Shown: positions 16,457 to 25,719, numbered from the stretch's first letter. The stretch is 56,705 nt of DNA from Atopobium sp. ICM42b (GCA_000564995.1 JDFH01000015.1:1-56705); one strand, 5' to 3'. Notes: a model not told the origin generated them from the letters alone. Program-made: numbers and translations.

Positions 16457-18343
16457 ATGATTTATCTTTCCCAGTTAATGGGTAATCCGGTTCTAGATTC
16501 AGAAGGCGAGAAGATCGGTTCTGTCTCCGACCTTGGAATTGCTACCGGAGAAGTTTTTCCTCGCATTACTTCCCTGGCTTTTATGGGCCCTGGCCGCACG
16601 CCAATGATGATTTCTTGGCGCAAGTATGTTGATACCTACGATGAGGACGTCATTAGGCTCAAGGTGCCTTCAACTGAGATTCGTTTCTCGTACCTCCAGC
16701 CTAACGAAGTTCTTCTCGCCCGAGATATTCTGAACAAGCAGATTGTTGATACGCGTGGCATTCGCGTCGTCCGCGTAAACGACCTCAAGCTTTCCGATAC
16801 TAGCTCAACGCAGCTGCGTCTTCTGGGCGCAGAGGTTGGCGCACGCGGTCTGCTGCGCAGCCTTTCTCCCCAGCTAGAGCACCTGGTTACCCGCATTGCG
16901 CGCGCCATGGGTCACCCCATGCAGGAGCGCATCATTGCGTGGAGTTACATGGACCTGGTTGAGCGCGACCTCTCCAACGTTAAGCTCTCCGTTTCCCACA
17001 AGACGCTGGACGAGCTGCACCCTGCTGACGTCGCAGACATCATCGAGCGCCTGGACTCGCGCCTGCGTAGTCAGGTGTTTGCCCAGCTTGATGACGAGCA
17101 GCGAGCCGGCGCAATGGCAGAGTTCAACGACGACGCTATGGCAGTTGAGCTCATCGGCGGCCTGAACGAAAAAGAAGCATCTCGCATCCTGTCCGAGATG
17201 GATCCAGACGACGCAGCCGAGCTTGTCTCCGAGCTGAGCTATGACCGTGCCGAGAAACTCCTGCGCTTGATGGGCGTTAAGGAGCAGCGTGCAATTAGGC
17301 AGCTGCTGGGATACCGCGAGTACACCGCCGGTCGTATTATGACGTCCGAGGCGCTTTCTGTTCCTGAGGACCAGACCGTTGCATACGCCTTTGATCGCCT
17401 GCGCAACCTGGACGAGGACTTTGAGACCGTCCGCTACCTTTACCTTACTGACGAGGATGGCCGTCTGTCCGGAATTGTTACCTTGAACCGCCTGATTGTC
17501 TCCGAGCCAGAAACTCGTCTGGAGGAGATTGCCAATAAGAACCTGGTCACAGCCTCACCAGAGGACGACCAGGAGGACGTTGCTCGAAACATTGCAAAGT
17601 ACAACCTGCTGGCCATGCCTGTTGTTTCTGACGACAACCGCCTGTTGGGCATTGTTACCGTCGACGATGCTCTTGACGTTCTTGAAGAGGAACACGCCGA
17701 AGACCTGCAGATTGTTGGTGGCGGCAGGAGCGATTCCGATTCTGGCGACCGCGGCCGCAACATTATTTGGTTCCTCCACCGCAACCTCTGGCTTTTGTTC
17801 TGGGTTGCCTCCGTTGTGACTGCTGCCTTTGTAGGAACAGCCGCAACATCTAATCCAATCATGGGTATTTTCGCAGCTCTTTGCACTATTACGATGCCAA
17901 TCTCGCTGAACTTGAGCGAGAATACCGTCAACTACGTGACAAACTTCTTCCTCACAGACGATCCTGGCAGCGAGAAGTCTCCTTCTATCTTAGGCTTTGC
18001 CTTCCGCTCGCTTCTACTGGGTCTTCTGGTCAGCGGACTCATTTGCATCCTTGGTGCCGCAGCTCACGCCCTGCTAGAGGCTCTGTTCCATCCGTACGAT
18101 CCAAATGCAGGCGTATTCTACGCCGCGCTCTTTGACCAGACTATTATTCAGATTTTTGGCGCAGCAGCTGGCTCTACGCTCATCTCCTTCCTGCTGACCC
18201 CAATTTTCTTGGCTGTACTTCGCCATCGTGAGGAGAAAAACCAGGAAACCTCAGGTCTCACGCTTACCCTGATTTCCATGGGCCTTTCGGTGGTGACATT
18301 CTTCGTCCTCTCTTACGCTCTCTCGCTTGTAGGTGTGATGTAA
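16457..18343 (+). CDS. PRC-barrel / MgtE_N / CBS membrane protein (MgtE-like, non-canonical membrane domain)
   Basis: 628 residues. PRC-barrel-like segments occupy the N-terminus (MIYLSQLMGNPVLDSEGEKIGSV..., to about 150). An MgtE N-terminal superhelical domain follows (about 175-290: LHPADVADIIERL, LSEMDPDDAAELVSEL), then two CBS domains (about 295-420), then about five transmembrane helices (440-628). In true MgtE channels the membrane part has a conserved Gly-Gly-Asn-Ala-Gly-x-Gln motif; I find none here. This is therefore probably an Mg-sensing partner or a divergent transporter rather than classical MgtE. Its stop codon abuts the next start (18344), implying tight coupling. Two octamer copies lie at 16505 and 16713. 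Confidence 0.8.
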   Translation: MIYLSQLMGNPVLDSEGEKIGSVSDLGIATGEVFPRITSLAFMGPGRTPMMISWRKYVDTYDEDVIRLKVPSTEIRFSYLQPNEVLLARDILNKQIVDTRGIRVVRVNDLKLSDTSSTQLRLLGAEVGARGLLRSLSPQLEHLVTRIARAMGHPMQERIIAWSYMDLVERDLSNVKLSVSHKTLDELHPADVADIIERLDSRLRSQVFAQLDDEQRAGAMAEFNDDAMAVELIGGLNEKEASRILSEMDPDDAAELVSELSYDRAEKLLRLMGVKEQRAIRQLLGYREYTAGRIMTSEALSVPEDQTVAYAFDRLRNLDEDFETVRYLYLTDEDGRLSGIVTLNRLIVSEPETRLEEIANKNLVTASPEDDQEDVARNIAKYNLLAMPVVSDDNRLLGIVTVDDALDVLEEEHAEDLQIVGGGRSDSDSGDRGRNIIWFLHRNLWLLFWVASVVTAAFVGTAATSNPIMGIFAALCTITMPISLNLSENTVNYVTNFFLTDDPGSEKSPSILGFAFRSLLLGLLVSGLICILGAAAHALLEALFHPYDPNAGVFYAALFDQTIIQIFGAAAGSTLISFLLTPIFLAVLRHREEKNQETSGLTLTLISMGLSVVTFFVLSYALSLVGVM

Positions 18344-19729
18344 ATGGCGCAGGAGAACGCACACGTAAAGGACGCGGTTGCAGAGCAGGGCGTGGTTGTA
18401 GAGCAGGACGCTGCTGCAGAACAGGACGCGGCTGGTCAGCTTTCTGCGGGCGACGGAATCGTTGTCGAGCAGGGCAAACGCACATCTAAAGAGAAGGCTC
18501 CGGTCAACAAAAACAGCCTCAAGTACATCTTGATGGCAATGGGTCCCGGTCTTCTCGCTGCATTTGCTGGTAACGACGCCGGTGGCATTGCAACCTACTC
18601 CAGCGCGGGCGCTACGTTTGGCTATTCGCAGCTGTGGACCGTGCCGCTCATGTGCTTCCTGCTGATTGTTGTTCAAGAAACCGCAGCTCGAATGGGCTGT
18701 GTCACTGGTAAAGGCATTGCATCGCTGGTGCGCGAGCGCTTTGGTATCCGCCTGTCCACGCTGGCAATGGGTGCGTTGCTGCTCTCCAACATTGCTGTTA
18801 CCTTCTCCGAATTCGCAGGTATTGCGTCCAGTATGGAGCTCTTTGGCATCCCAACATACGTCTCGGTGCCTATCAGTGCCCTGATGGTGTGGCTTCTGAC
18901 CGTTGGCGGATCGTACCGCCGTATCGAGAAGATTTTGCTGGCAATTAGCTGCATTTTTGTCACGTACGTGGTAGCCGGCGTGCTGGCTCAGCCTGACTGG
19001 GGCGAGGCCCTGCGCGTCACCATCATTCCACAGCCCTCCGCCGAACCGTCATACATTTCTCTGTTGGTCGCAAATATTGGTACTACCATCAGCCCCTACA
19101 TGATCTTCCTGGTTGCATCAAATGTTGTCGAGAAGAACCTTGATACCAGCGACATTCCCGCACAGCGTGCAGACAATGTTGCCGGCGCAATCCTGGCCGA
19201 GGTCATTACCTGGTTCATCATGCTGACCACCGGCGCTGTCCTCTTCCCTCGTGGAATCTCTGTTGACTCCGCTGCCGACGCTGCTCGCGCCCTTGAACCA
19301 CTTGCTGGTCAGTATGCTAGTACCCTCTTTGCGTTGGGTATGGTCGGCGCATCCTTCCTTGCAGCGTGCGTCCTGCCAGGCATTACCGCAAGCGCTATCT
19401 GCGAGGCATTTGGTTGGGAGCGCGGAGCCGACCGTAGCTGGCAGGAGGCCCCTGTCTACCACGGCATTATTACTACCGTCCTGGTCATTTCTGCGCTGGT
19501 TGTTCTGATCCCAGGCATGAGCCTCTTTGGCATCATGATGGCCGCCCAGGTCATCAACGGTATTCTGCTGCCAATTCTGCTTGTCTTTATGGTTATCATT
19601 GCGGCCGACAAACACATCATGGGCAAGTACGCCAACGGCCGCATCTGGAACGCACTGACCTGGTTTACCATCGTCACCGTTATCATCCTGACCATTGTGA
19701 TGTTCATTCTGCAGGCCATGGGCTTGTAG
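18344..19729 (+). CDS. Nramp-family divalent metal transporter, probable Mg-type (NRMT)
   Basis: 461 residues, about 55 hydrophilic residues and then 10-11 transmembrane helices. The fold is SLC11/Nramp (MGPGLLAAFAG..., VVQETAARMGCVTGKGIASLVRERF), but the metal site is changed. TM1 has DAGG (Asp78-Gly81) where Mn/Fe transporters have DPGN, and TM6 reads TTISPYM where they have a Met-Pro-His motif. Loss of the Asn and Met ligands is what is reported for Nramp-related magnesium transporters, one of which was characterised from the coriobacterium Eggerthella lenta. Mg transport is thus likely, as inference from family knowledge plus the adjacent MgtE-like gene. No intergenic space separates the two. 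Confidence 0.85.
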   Translation: MAQENAHVKDAVAEQGVVVEQDAAAEQDAAGQLSAGDGIVVEQGKRTSKEKAPVNKNSLKYILMAMGPGLLAAFAGNDAGGIATYSSAGATFGYSQLWTVPLMCFLLIVVQETAARMGCVTGKGIASLVRERFGIRLSTLAMGALLLSNIAVTFSEFAGIASSMELFGIPTYVSVPISALMVWLLTVGGSYRRIEKILLAISCIFVTYVVAGVLAQPDWGEALRVTIIPQPSAEPSYISLLVANIGTTISPYMIFLVASNVVEKNLDTSDIPAQRADNVAGAILAEVITWFIMLTTGAVLFPRGISVDSAADAARALEPLAGQYASTLFALGMVGASFLAACVLPGITASAICEAFGWERGADRSWQEAPVYHGIITTVLVISALVVLIPGMSLFGIMMAAQVINGILLPILLVFMVIIAADKHIMGKYANGRIWNALTWFTIVTVIILTIVMFILQAMGL

Positions 19730-19758
19730 CAAACGTCACGCAACTGCAACACAAAAAT

Positions 19759-19786
19759 AGGGCGAGAAGATCGATCTTCTCGCCCT
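19759..19786. terminator. Bidirectional terminator built from an inverted pair of TTCTCGCC elements
   Basis: GGGCGAGAAGATC (19760-19772) and GATCTTCTCGCCC (19773-19785) form a perfect palindrome, with an extra A-T pair. It lies between the convergent Nramp and PRC-barrel genes. Third example of the paired-element terminator. Confidence 0.8.
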
Positions 19787-19813
19787 TCGTTTTATGCGTT
19801 TATCTGCTGCTTA

Positions 19814-20785
19814 TTACTTGCTTGCCTTGTCAAACTCGTCCTTAAAGTCAGAGAACATCTTGCCCATGCGTCCAAGCTGCATGCCAAAGCCCTTTGCAGC
19901 CTTGTTTGCAGTAGCCTGTGCAGACGACTTGCTTGCAGACTTAGCGGCGGACTTTTCTGCAGCGGACTTGTCAGCGGCGACCTGCTCCTCTGCAGATGGC
20001 TTCTCGAGGCGAACGTCCTCTGCAGCAACGGGAGCTGGGCGCTCGGAATCGTCTTCTGCGTCGGGCTCGGTAGCATCTTCGATAGCACGCTTTGCCTTGG
20101 CCAGCGTCTTACCCAGGACAAACGCGCCCTTCTCGGTGGCCTCTGCAACAGCCTTTCCGGCCTTAGCGGTAGCCTCAGAAGCCTTTGCGGCGGCGGCTGC
20201 GTATCCCTCGCCTGCTTTTGCAGCTAAGCCGCCGGTGAGCTGGGCATCTGCTGCCTCGTCAGAGAGGACCATGGCGCCGTTAGAATAGCCAAGCAACCAC
20301 TCAGGCTTGATGGCAAACGAGCCTACCAGCGCCTCAGATCCAGCACCGTCACCCACAAGAAATGCCGAGACCACACCAGTGACCTGGTCAAACTCTGCAC
20401 CGCTCACGTAGCCCAGACTTTTTCCATTCTTAGTGCGGGCTTCCATGCCGTGCCATAGAATGCAGGTATCAAAGTCCAAGTTCAGGCGTTTGATTGCAGC
20501 TTTATCGACGTTATTCTCGGGATCTTTAACGCAAAGTCCCTGCTCAATGGTCTCCAGAGACTCCAGAGTGACAAACGCGTCATCCTGCTTAATCATGCCG
20601 GCAATATCGGGCTTCTGAACCATCACGCCCACTACCTGCGAGGACTGACCCTGTTTGAAGGGCGCAAAAACCACGTTATGAATTTTTCCTAACTTGGAAA
20701 ACCGCTCTTCTCCCGCGTGCTTGCCCTTTGTAGCAGGCTTTTTGGGGAGAAGGACCTTTGCGCCTAGGAGCTCGGTTGTTTTCAC
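19814..20785 (-). CDS. PRC-barrel domain protein with Ala/Lys-rich C-terminal tail
   Basis: 323 residues, GTG start at 20785 with GAGAGG 6 nt upstream. Residues about 1-170 contain PRC-barrel-like beta segments (FSKLGKIHNVVFAPFKQGQ..., GKSLGYVSGAEFDQVTGVVSAFLVGDG). The rest is a low-complexity, probably helical Ala/Lys/Glu/Ser tail, ending with MGKMFSDFKDEFDKASK. PRC barrels occur in RNA-processing and photosynthetic reaction-centre proteins; here the role is unknown. The PRC similarity to the N-terminus of the MgtE-like protein next door may not be accidental. Confidence 0.75.
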   Translation of the reverse strand: MKTTELLGAKVLLPKKPATKGKHAGEERFSKLGKIHNVVFAPFKQGQSSQVVGVMVQKPDIAGMIKQDDAFVTLESLETIEQGLCVKDPENNVDKAAIKRLNLDFDTCILWHGMEARTKNGKSLGYVSGAEFDQVTGVVSAFLVGDGAGSEALVGSFAIKPEWLLGYSNGAMVLSDEAADAQLTGGLAAKAGEGYAAAAAKASEATAKAGKAVAEATEKGAFVLGKTLAKAKRAIEDATEPDAEDDSERPAPVAAEDVRLEKPSAEEQVAADKSAAEKSAAKSASKSSAQATANKAAKGFGMQLGRMGKMFSDFKDEFDKASK

Positions 20786-20800
20786 GTGAAACCTCTCTAT

Positions 20801-20829
20801 AAAAAACGGGACGTCATAAGGCGTCCCGT
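20801..20829 (-). terminator. Intrinsic terminator after the YtxH gene
   Basis: On the minus strand ACGGGACG pairs with CGTCCCGT (plus-strand 20822-20829 and 20806-20813), followed by a run of T (plus-strand A at 20801-20806). It separates the YtxH gene from the PRC-barrel gene. Confidence 0.85.
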
Positions 20830-20850
20830 CACATTGCTTGTAAGTGAGGC

Positions 20851-21312
20851 TTATGCCTCCTGGTAGCCCTCGCCAGCGTGCTCCTGCTCGTGAGACTCAA
20901 CGTTCTCGATGCGAACTGCCTGAGCCTCAGCAGTTGTGGCGGTTGGCTCTGGAACAACAAAGGAGTCTGCAACAACATCAGCAGCATCTGCGACAGTATT
21001 AGAAGCAGAGGTCACAGCGTCAGAAAGTGACTCACGGAGCTGATCCATACGCTCGCGAGCAAGATCAACCTTTGCGCGGAGCTCGTCGGTCTTTGCGTCA
21101 ACAGTAGGCTTGACCTCGTCAATCTTAGTGCTTACAACCTTTGATGTGCGCTCGTAAGAATCAAGTGCGGAATCCCATGCGTCATTGACAGCATCTGCAG
21201 CCAAAGCGCGAGTCTCCTCGCCGGAACGTGGAGCCAGGAAAAGACCAGCTACAGCGCCAGCAGTAGCACCAAAAATAGCGCCTAGAAAGAAACCAGCAGA
21301 CTTCTTGCTCAT
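20851..21312 (-). CDS. YtxH-domain protein
   Basis: 153 residues. The start has the classical YtxH glycine-rich helix: FFLGAIFGATAGAVAGLFLAPRSGEETR. A long amphipathic, coiled-coil-prone helix follows (about 40-115), then an acidic tail. YtxH proteins are small membrane-associated proteins linked to general stress in Firmicutes; their biochemical role is unknown. AGGAGG precedes the ATG. It has its own terminator downstream. Confidence 0.85.
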   Translation of the reverse strand: MSKKSAGFFLGAIFGATAGAVAGLFLAPRSGEETRALAADAVNDAWDSALDSYERTSKVVSTKIDEVKPTVDAKTDELRAKVDLARERMDQLRESLSDAVTSASNTVADAADVVADSFVVPEPTATTAEAQAVRIENVESHEQEHAGEGYQEA

Positions 21313-21369
21313 AAGTACCTCCTGTTAAACAGCAAAACGCTGTACGTAATCATACCGCAATAAGGGCGT

Positions 21370-22242
21370 TTATCGAACGGGCTTTGAACGAGGAACGTTA
21401 ATCATGTTCCAGTCATCTGGGACGTCAGTGACCTCGGAGTCGTCCGTAGCGTCCTCATCAGCTTTTGCCTCGGCAAGCTCGTCGGCGGGTGCCTCGGCGG
21501 CGTCGGCTGCGGGCTCGGCGATGGCTGCGGGCTCGGCGTCGGCAGCGGGTGCGACCGCGTCCTCGTCGGCTGCATCGATGCCTGCGACCTCAGCGTTGTT
21601 CTCCTCAGCGTCTGCAACCTCAGCCTCAACTGCATCAGCAGCTGCGGCATCAGCGACGTCCTCGGAGGAGTTGTCGGCAGCGTAATCCTCTGCGTCTACG
21701 CTTTCTGCCTGGGGTACAGCGTCCGCCTCAGGTTCCGCGGAGTCTGCGAGCTCATCGGTCTTCTCGCCGTCAAGGCTCTGGATAAGCGCAACGAGGCCAG
21801 AAACGATTGCATTGATGTCTGGGTCGGCGTCCTCTTGGTTGCCATATGCCCAGTTGAGGAGCCACACAGCGCTGGAAAGCGAGGCTGCAACCAGCACGTC
21901 GTCTGGACATGCGAGGATGATCTCGTAGAGGCCGCGACGGGAATCTACCAGGGAAGTCTTGCCCGAAGCAACGTCTCCCGCGAGGTTGGTCAGGGCCAGA
22001 AGCTCAACGGTTACGTGCTCAAGCAGGTGCGCAACCTCGGTGTCCTTGGCAACAAGGCCAAAGCGAGCGTCGGCGTCACCCAAGCACAGATGATTGGAAA
22101 GACCTGGCAAAAGCTCAAGTACGCGCTCAGTTGCCTCAGCGTTTTCCGAGGTCAAACGTGGCGCTTTGGCCGAAAACTCAACGGTAGCGGTCAAGTTTTT
22201 AGGTCCTACCACAACTTTTTTGATAGAAATCAACTGCGCCAT
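21370..22242 (-). CDS. Stand-alone cyanophycin-synthetase-N-like domain with acidic tail
   Basis: 290 residues. Residues about 1-145 resemble the N-terminal domain of cyanophycin synthetase: ELLPGLSNHLCLGD, then HLLEHVTVELLALTNLAGD, then RRGLYEIILAC and a final hydrophobic helix. In CphA the equivalent reads Leu-Glu-His-Val-(A/T)-Leu-Glu-Leu-Gln...Leu-Ala-Gly. The ATP-grasp and Mur-ligase parts that make cyanophycin are absent. Residues about 150-270 are a low-complexity Ala/Asp/Glu tail, and the C-terminus is basic. Function unknown; the domain may bind a peptide or protein partner. AAAGAGG precedes the ATG. One octamer copy lies at 21761. Confidence 0.7.
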   Translation of the reverse strand: MAQLISIKKVVVGPKNLTATVEFSAKAPRLTSENAEATERVLELLPGLSNHLCLGDADARFGLVAKDTEVAHLLEHVTVELLALTNLAGDVASGKTSLVDSRRGLYEIILACPDDVLVAASLSSAVWLLNWAYGNQEDADPDINAIVSGLVALIQSLDGEKTDELADSAEPEADAVPQAESVDAEDYAADNSSEDVADAAAADAVEAEVADAEENNAEVAGIDAADEDAVAPAADAEPAAIAEPAADAAEAPADELAEAKADEDATDDSEVTDVPDDWNMINVPRSKPVR

Positions 22243-22288
22243 TTCAACCTCTTTCTATTGGTTCACTCTATTGTAATCATTCTTTTAG

Positions 22289-23647
22289 TTATTCATTTTC
22301 TGATGTGTCAGAGTTTTCGCCGGCTGGCTCAGATTCACCGTCTACCTGTGGTTCTGGGGCAATTACACGCAACAAAGATAGTCGGCGACGACGCATCGAC
22401 TGCACGCGGAACACGTAGCCATCCTTCTCAAAAACCTCACCTGGACGAGGCAAATGATTTGCCAAATCCAGCACAAAGCCCGCGATAGTCTCGTACTCCT
22501 CGGATTCCCCGACCGGCCATCCAAGTTCAGCTGCGTCATTGAGCGAGAAGCGACCATCTACCAGCCACTCTCTATCAGAGAGCTGCGTCAGATACTTGTT
22601 GTCCGGATCAAACTCATCCTCAATCTCGCCAACAATCTCCTCGACGATGTCCTCAACGGTGATAACACCAGCGGTTCCGCCGTACTCGTCAACCACGATG
22701 ACCATCTGGTCGCGACTTGTCTGCATCTCAGTGAGCAGCGGAATGATGTCTTTGGTATCGGGTACGTAGTCAGCAGAACGCACGAAGCGCGCGATCTTCT
22801 CGTCGCTAGCGTGCTGGTCAAGCGCCGGCTCCAGCAAATCTTTGATGTGAGCGATGCCCACGATGCGATCGATATTCTCGTGGTAGATAGGGATGCGCGA
22901 GAAGCCCGTCTGGCGCATGACGCGCAGGACCTCGGCGATAGTTGCGGTGTCCTCCATGGCGGTCATGTCAACGCGCGGGACCATTACCTCGCGGACAACA
23001 GTGTCGCCCATCTCGATGACCTCGTGGATCATGGATTTTTCTTCTTCAGAAAGGTCCTCGGAATCCTTGACGATGTAGCGGAGCTCTTCCTCGGTGACCT
23101 CTTGATGGTCGTTGGTAGTGTCAATGCCCATCAGCGTGGTAACCGCATCTGCCGAGGCAGACGTGATGAACACGAGTGGACGCACAATCTGCATGAACGC
23201 CTTCATAGGGCCGACGACTGCTTTGGCCACTGCCTCGGAGTTTGCTAGGCCAATACTCTTTGGAACCAGCTCGCCGATGACCACGGAAAAGAAGGAAACA
23301 ATCAGCGTAATAGCCACGACAGCTAAAGGAAGCGCCAGGTCAGCGTGGACACCAATGCTAATAAGCCAAGTGCCAAATGGCGCGGAAAGGCTTGTTGCAG
23401 CAAATGCTGAGGACGCAAAACCTACCAGGGTAATTGCGACCTGGATTGTTGCGAGGAAATATCCGCGATCAGTGGCAATGTCAATGACAGCAAGGGCTCT
23501 TGGATCGCCCTCGTCCACGTCCGCCTCAAGTGCCGCGCGACGAGAGCTAACAATGGCCATCTCGGCCGCAGAAAAAAAGCCGTTTACCAGGGTAAGCAGC
23601 AGAGTTATTCCAATACTTAACGCAATGTCCATCGAGTGTATGGGCAC
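22289..23647 (-). CDS. CNNM/CorC-family membrane protein (DUF21-CBS-CorC_HlyC)
   Basis: 452 residues. An N-terminal DUF21 domain with about four helices (to about 190) is followed by a CBS pair (about 210-335, [23 protein letters not shown]... and [49 protein letters not shown], the family hallmark) and a C-terminal CorC_HlyC domain. Homologues export or move Mg and Co; older names are haemolysin C/TlyC. The GTG start at 23647 has a nearby GAGGTAG, but an ATG 15 nt downstream is possible. The 23.65-24.25 kb upstream gap contains repeats but no gene. Confidence 0.9.
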   Translation of the reverse strand: MPIHSMDIALSIGITLLLTLVNGFFSAAEMAIVSSRRAALEADVDEGDPRALAVIDIATDRGYFLATIQVAITLVGFASSAFAATSLSAPFGTWLISIGVHADLALPLAVVAITLIVSFFSVVIGELVPKSIGLANSEAVAKAVVGPMKAFMQIVRPLVFITSASADAVTTLMGIDTTNDHQEVTEEELRYIVKDSEDLSEEEKSMIHEVIEMGDTVVREVMVPRVDMTAMEDTATIAEVLRVMRQTGFSRIPIYHENIDRIVGIAHIKDLLEPALDQHASDEKIARFVRSADYVPDTKDIIPLLTEMQTSRDQMVIVVDEYGGTAGVITVEDIVEEIVGEIEDEFDPDNKYLTQLSDREWLVDGRFSLNDAAELGWPVGESEEYETIAGFVLDLANHLPRPGEVFEKDGYVFRVQSMRRRRLSLLRVIAPEPQVDGESEPAGENSDTSENE

Positions 23648-23990
23648 CTACCTCTTCGAAGTTACTTTTTGTACAGACTATTGTACTCTAACGCGCTCTA
23701 CCTTGTAGTCTTCAGGAATTTGACACAGTCTCGCCATGAAACGTCAGGCGCGAGACGCGATGGCGCGAACGGCTCCGCGAGGTGATAGCGTCAACTATAC
23801 GAGCAGCACGCTTTTCCCGCGATACGAATTACTTTTCTGCGATTTTGCCAGCCATTTTAATATCATGCTTCTCTATTTTCTGCGTTAATTCTGGCTAACA
23901 CGCAGTTCCCAATATTTGATGCAGAATTTTGAATAACTCGTCCAATTAATTCATTTCCATGAATACGTAACTTTTACGCCTAAAATTATG

Positions 23991-24151
23991 TGCCGAAAAA
24001 GGTAAAAAACCCGTTTAGTTGGAAATGAAAATTGAAAATTGGTTGATTTATCTCCAACTAAGACGATTTTTTACCGCCTTAAAAACTTTTATCTGGGCAA
24101 ACGTTGTATGCAGAAAAATGAAATCTCCAACTAAACGCATTTTTTACCACT
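23991..24151. repeat. Intergenic repeat block with unit GGTAAAAAA..CGTTTAGTTGGA
   Basis: Three copies of a roughly 27-bp unit: plus orientation at about 24001-24027, minus at about 24050-24076, minus at about 24122-24149. The first two form a large imperfect inverted repeat. A fourth copy lies 32 kb away at 56664-56691. Apart from this block and the tandem repeat after it, I see no gene in 23648-24283. Confidence 0.7.
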
Positions 24152-24195
24152 TCGGGTCACTTCGGAGTCATTTCGGGGTCACTTCGGGGTCATTT
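24150..24195. repeat. Short tandem repeat, unit TTCGGGGTCAY
   Basis: Four imperfect tandem copies of an 11-bp unit (TTCGGGTCAC, TTCGGAGTCAT, TTCGGGGTCAC, TTCGGGGTCAT) directly follow the third copy of the upstream repeat block. Confidence 0.75.
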
Positions 24196-24231
24196 GCATC
24201 ATTTTTGTCCGCTTAACTCCCTTAACAGCAA

Positions 24232-24264
24232 AAGACCCTCACATTCAGCTGAGTGTGGGGGTCT
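24232..24264 (-). terminator. Intrinsic terminator after the flavo-diiron gene
   Basis: AAGACCC..CACA pairs with TGTG..GGGTCTT across CAGCTGA-like loop bases; on the minus strand it ends in TTTTGC. It lies 20 bp past the stop codon at 24284. Confidence 0.8.
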
Positions 24265-24283
24265 TGCTCAATATACCGCTAGA

Positions 24284-25486
24284 TTAGAGCTGCTTGCCAG
24301 CCGCGACCAGGTCCTTGACCTGCGCACGAACGGCGTCCAGGTCCTCGTCAGAAGGAATCCAGCCAATAGCGTGAACAGGCAGTGGCATGGTAAACTCAGC
24401 TGCCTCAAGCTCGGCCTGAACCATCTTTGGTCCAAGTGGAGCCCAGCCGTAAGAGCCAAACGCAAAGCCAATACGGTGGTCATTCTTTGGAGAAAGACCG
24501 CTCATATAGGTCAGGAAGGAAGAAACGGTAGGCAGGAACTTAGAGTTCAGCGTAGGCGAACCAACGCAGACATACTTGGAATCCAAGAAGTGATACATGA
24601 CGTTGGAGATATGAGTCTCCTTGAGGTCGATGAGCTGGGCAGGAATGCCTTCAGCCAGAAAACCGTCCAGAAGAGCGTGAGCCATCTTGTCGGTTGAGCC
24701 CCACATGGAGTCGTACACAACCAGGGCTTTCTCCTCAAGCTTGCCGGTAGTCCACTCCTCGTACTTGGAGATGATGTCGGCAATGTGGGAGCGCCATGCA
24801 ACGCCGTGAGCTGGGGCGATAATATCGATGTTCTCCAGACCAATGCCCTTAACTGCGGTAACAGCGGAGTCAGCCTGACGACCGTAAGGGAGAACGATGT
24901 TTGCGTAGTACTTGCGAGCCTGCTTCATGACCTCGCAGTAGTCGGACTCGTCCTCAAAGCGGGTGCTTGAAGCGTAGTGCTGACCAAATGCATCGTTGGA
25001 GAAGAGGATCTTGTCGTAGTCAGAATACGTGACCATGTTGTCTGGCCAGTGGACCATTGGGGTCTGCACAAAGGTCAGGGTGCGCTTACCAATGTTGAGC
25101 GTATCGCCCGTCTTTACGCCGTTGACGTTGATATTCTCGCCATAGAAAGCCTTGAGCTCCTTGACGCCCTGAGGTGCGCTTGCGTAGACCTCGGCGTTTG
25201 GCGCGAGCTCCAGAATGCGAGGAACGCTGCCGGAGTGGTCCATCTCAATGTGGTTGCAGATCAGAACGTCAATCTTTGCTGGATCGATGATGCTCTTAAT
25301 GCGCTCGACCAGCTCCTCGGAGAATGGGCGCTTGACGGTGTCAATGAGCGTGACCTTCTCGTCCAGGATAAGGTATGCATTGTAGGTGATGCCCTGCTCA
25401 GTGGTGTAGCCGTGGAACTCGCGAGCGTTCCAATCCAGGGCGCCTACAAAGTAGACATCGGGTTTGATTTCGACAGAACTAAGCAT
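24284..25486 (-). CDS. Flavo-diiron protein (FprA type)
   Basis: 400 residues from the ATG at 25486, chosen for GGAGG 4-5 nt upstream. The N-terminal metallo-beta-lactamase-like domain holds the diiron ligands His79-x-Glu81-x-Asp83-His84 (HIEMDHSGS), then PMVHWPDNM with the next His and the AHGVAWR ligand. The C-terminal flavodoxin domain begins about residue 250 with LVVYDSMWGSTDKMAHALL, the FMN phosphate loop. Such enzymes reduce O2 to water (or NO to N2O), protecting anaerobes. No fused rubredoxin is present, so an external electron donor is needed. One octamer copy at 25134. Confidence 0.93.
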   Translation of the reverse strand: MLSSVEIKPDVYFVGALDWNAREFHGYTTEQGITYNAYLILDEKVTLIDTVKRPFSEELVERIKSIIDPAKIDVLICNHIEMDHSGSVPRILELAPNAEVYASAPQGVKELKAFYGENINVNGVKTGDTLNIGKRTLTFVQTPMVHWPDNMVTYSDYDKILFSNDAFGQHYASSTRFEDESDYCEVMKQARKYYANIVLPYGRQADSAVTAVKGIGLENIDIIAPAHGVAWRSHIADIISKYEEWTTGKLEEKALVVYDSMWGSTDKMAHALLDGFLAEGIPAQLIDLKETHISNVMYHFLDSKYVCVGSPTLNSKFLPTVSSFLTYMSGLSPKNDHRIGFAFGSYGWAPLGPKMVQAELEAAEFTMPLPVHAIGWIPSDEDLDAVRAQVKDLVAAGKQL

Positions 25487-25578
25487 GTGTCCTCCAAAGA
25501 CCACAGTGCGAAAATTTGACACTACAAGGATATCATTTGCCGGCTAGTGAATGTATGTTCACGTAAACTTTCCAGAAG

Positions 25579-25640
25579 TTGTCCGAATCTAAATTCTTTC
25601 CGTGCTGGAATCTAGATTTTCACTTTGTCCGAATCTAAAT
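25579..25640. repeat. 16-bp direct repeat upstream of gldA
   Basis: TTGTCCGAATCTAAAT occurs identically at 25579-25594 and 25625-25640, 46 bp apart, with a related GGAATCTAGATTTTC between them. It lies between the divergent flavo-diiron and gldA genes and could bind a regulator. Confidence 0.7.
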
Positions 25641-25719
25641 ATTTTCCTTGCTGTTATGTTCTTTTGACAGTGTTACCATAATTTACATAGGTCTAAAACG
25701 TATCCGGAGAGGGGAACCT

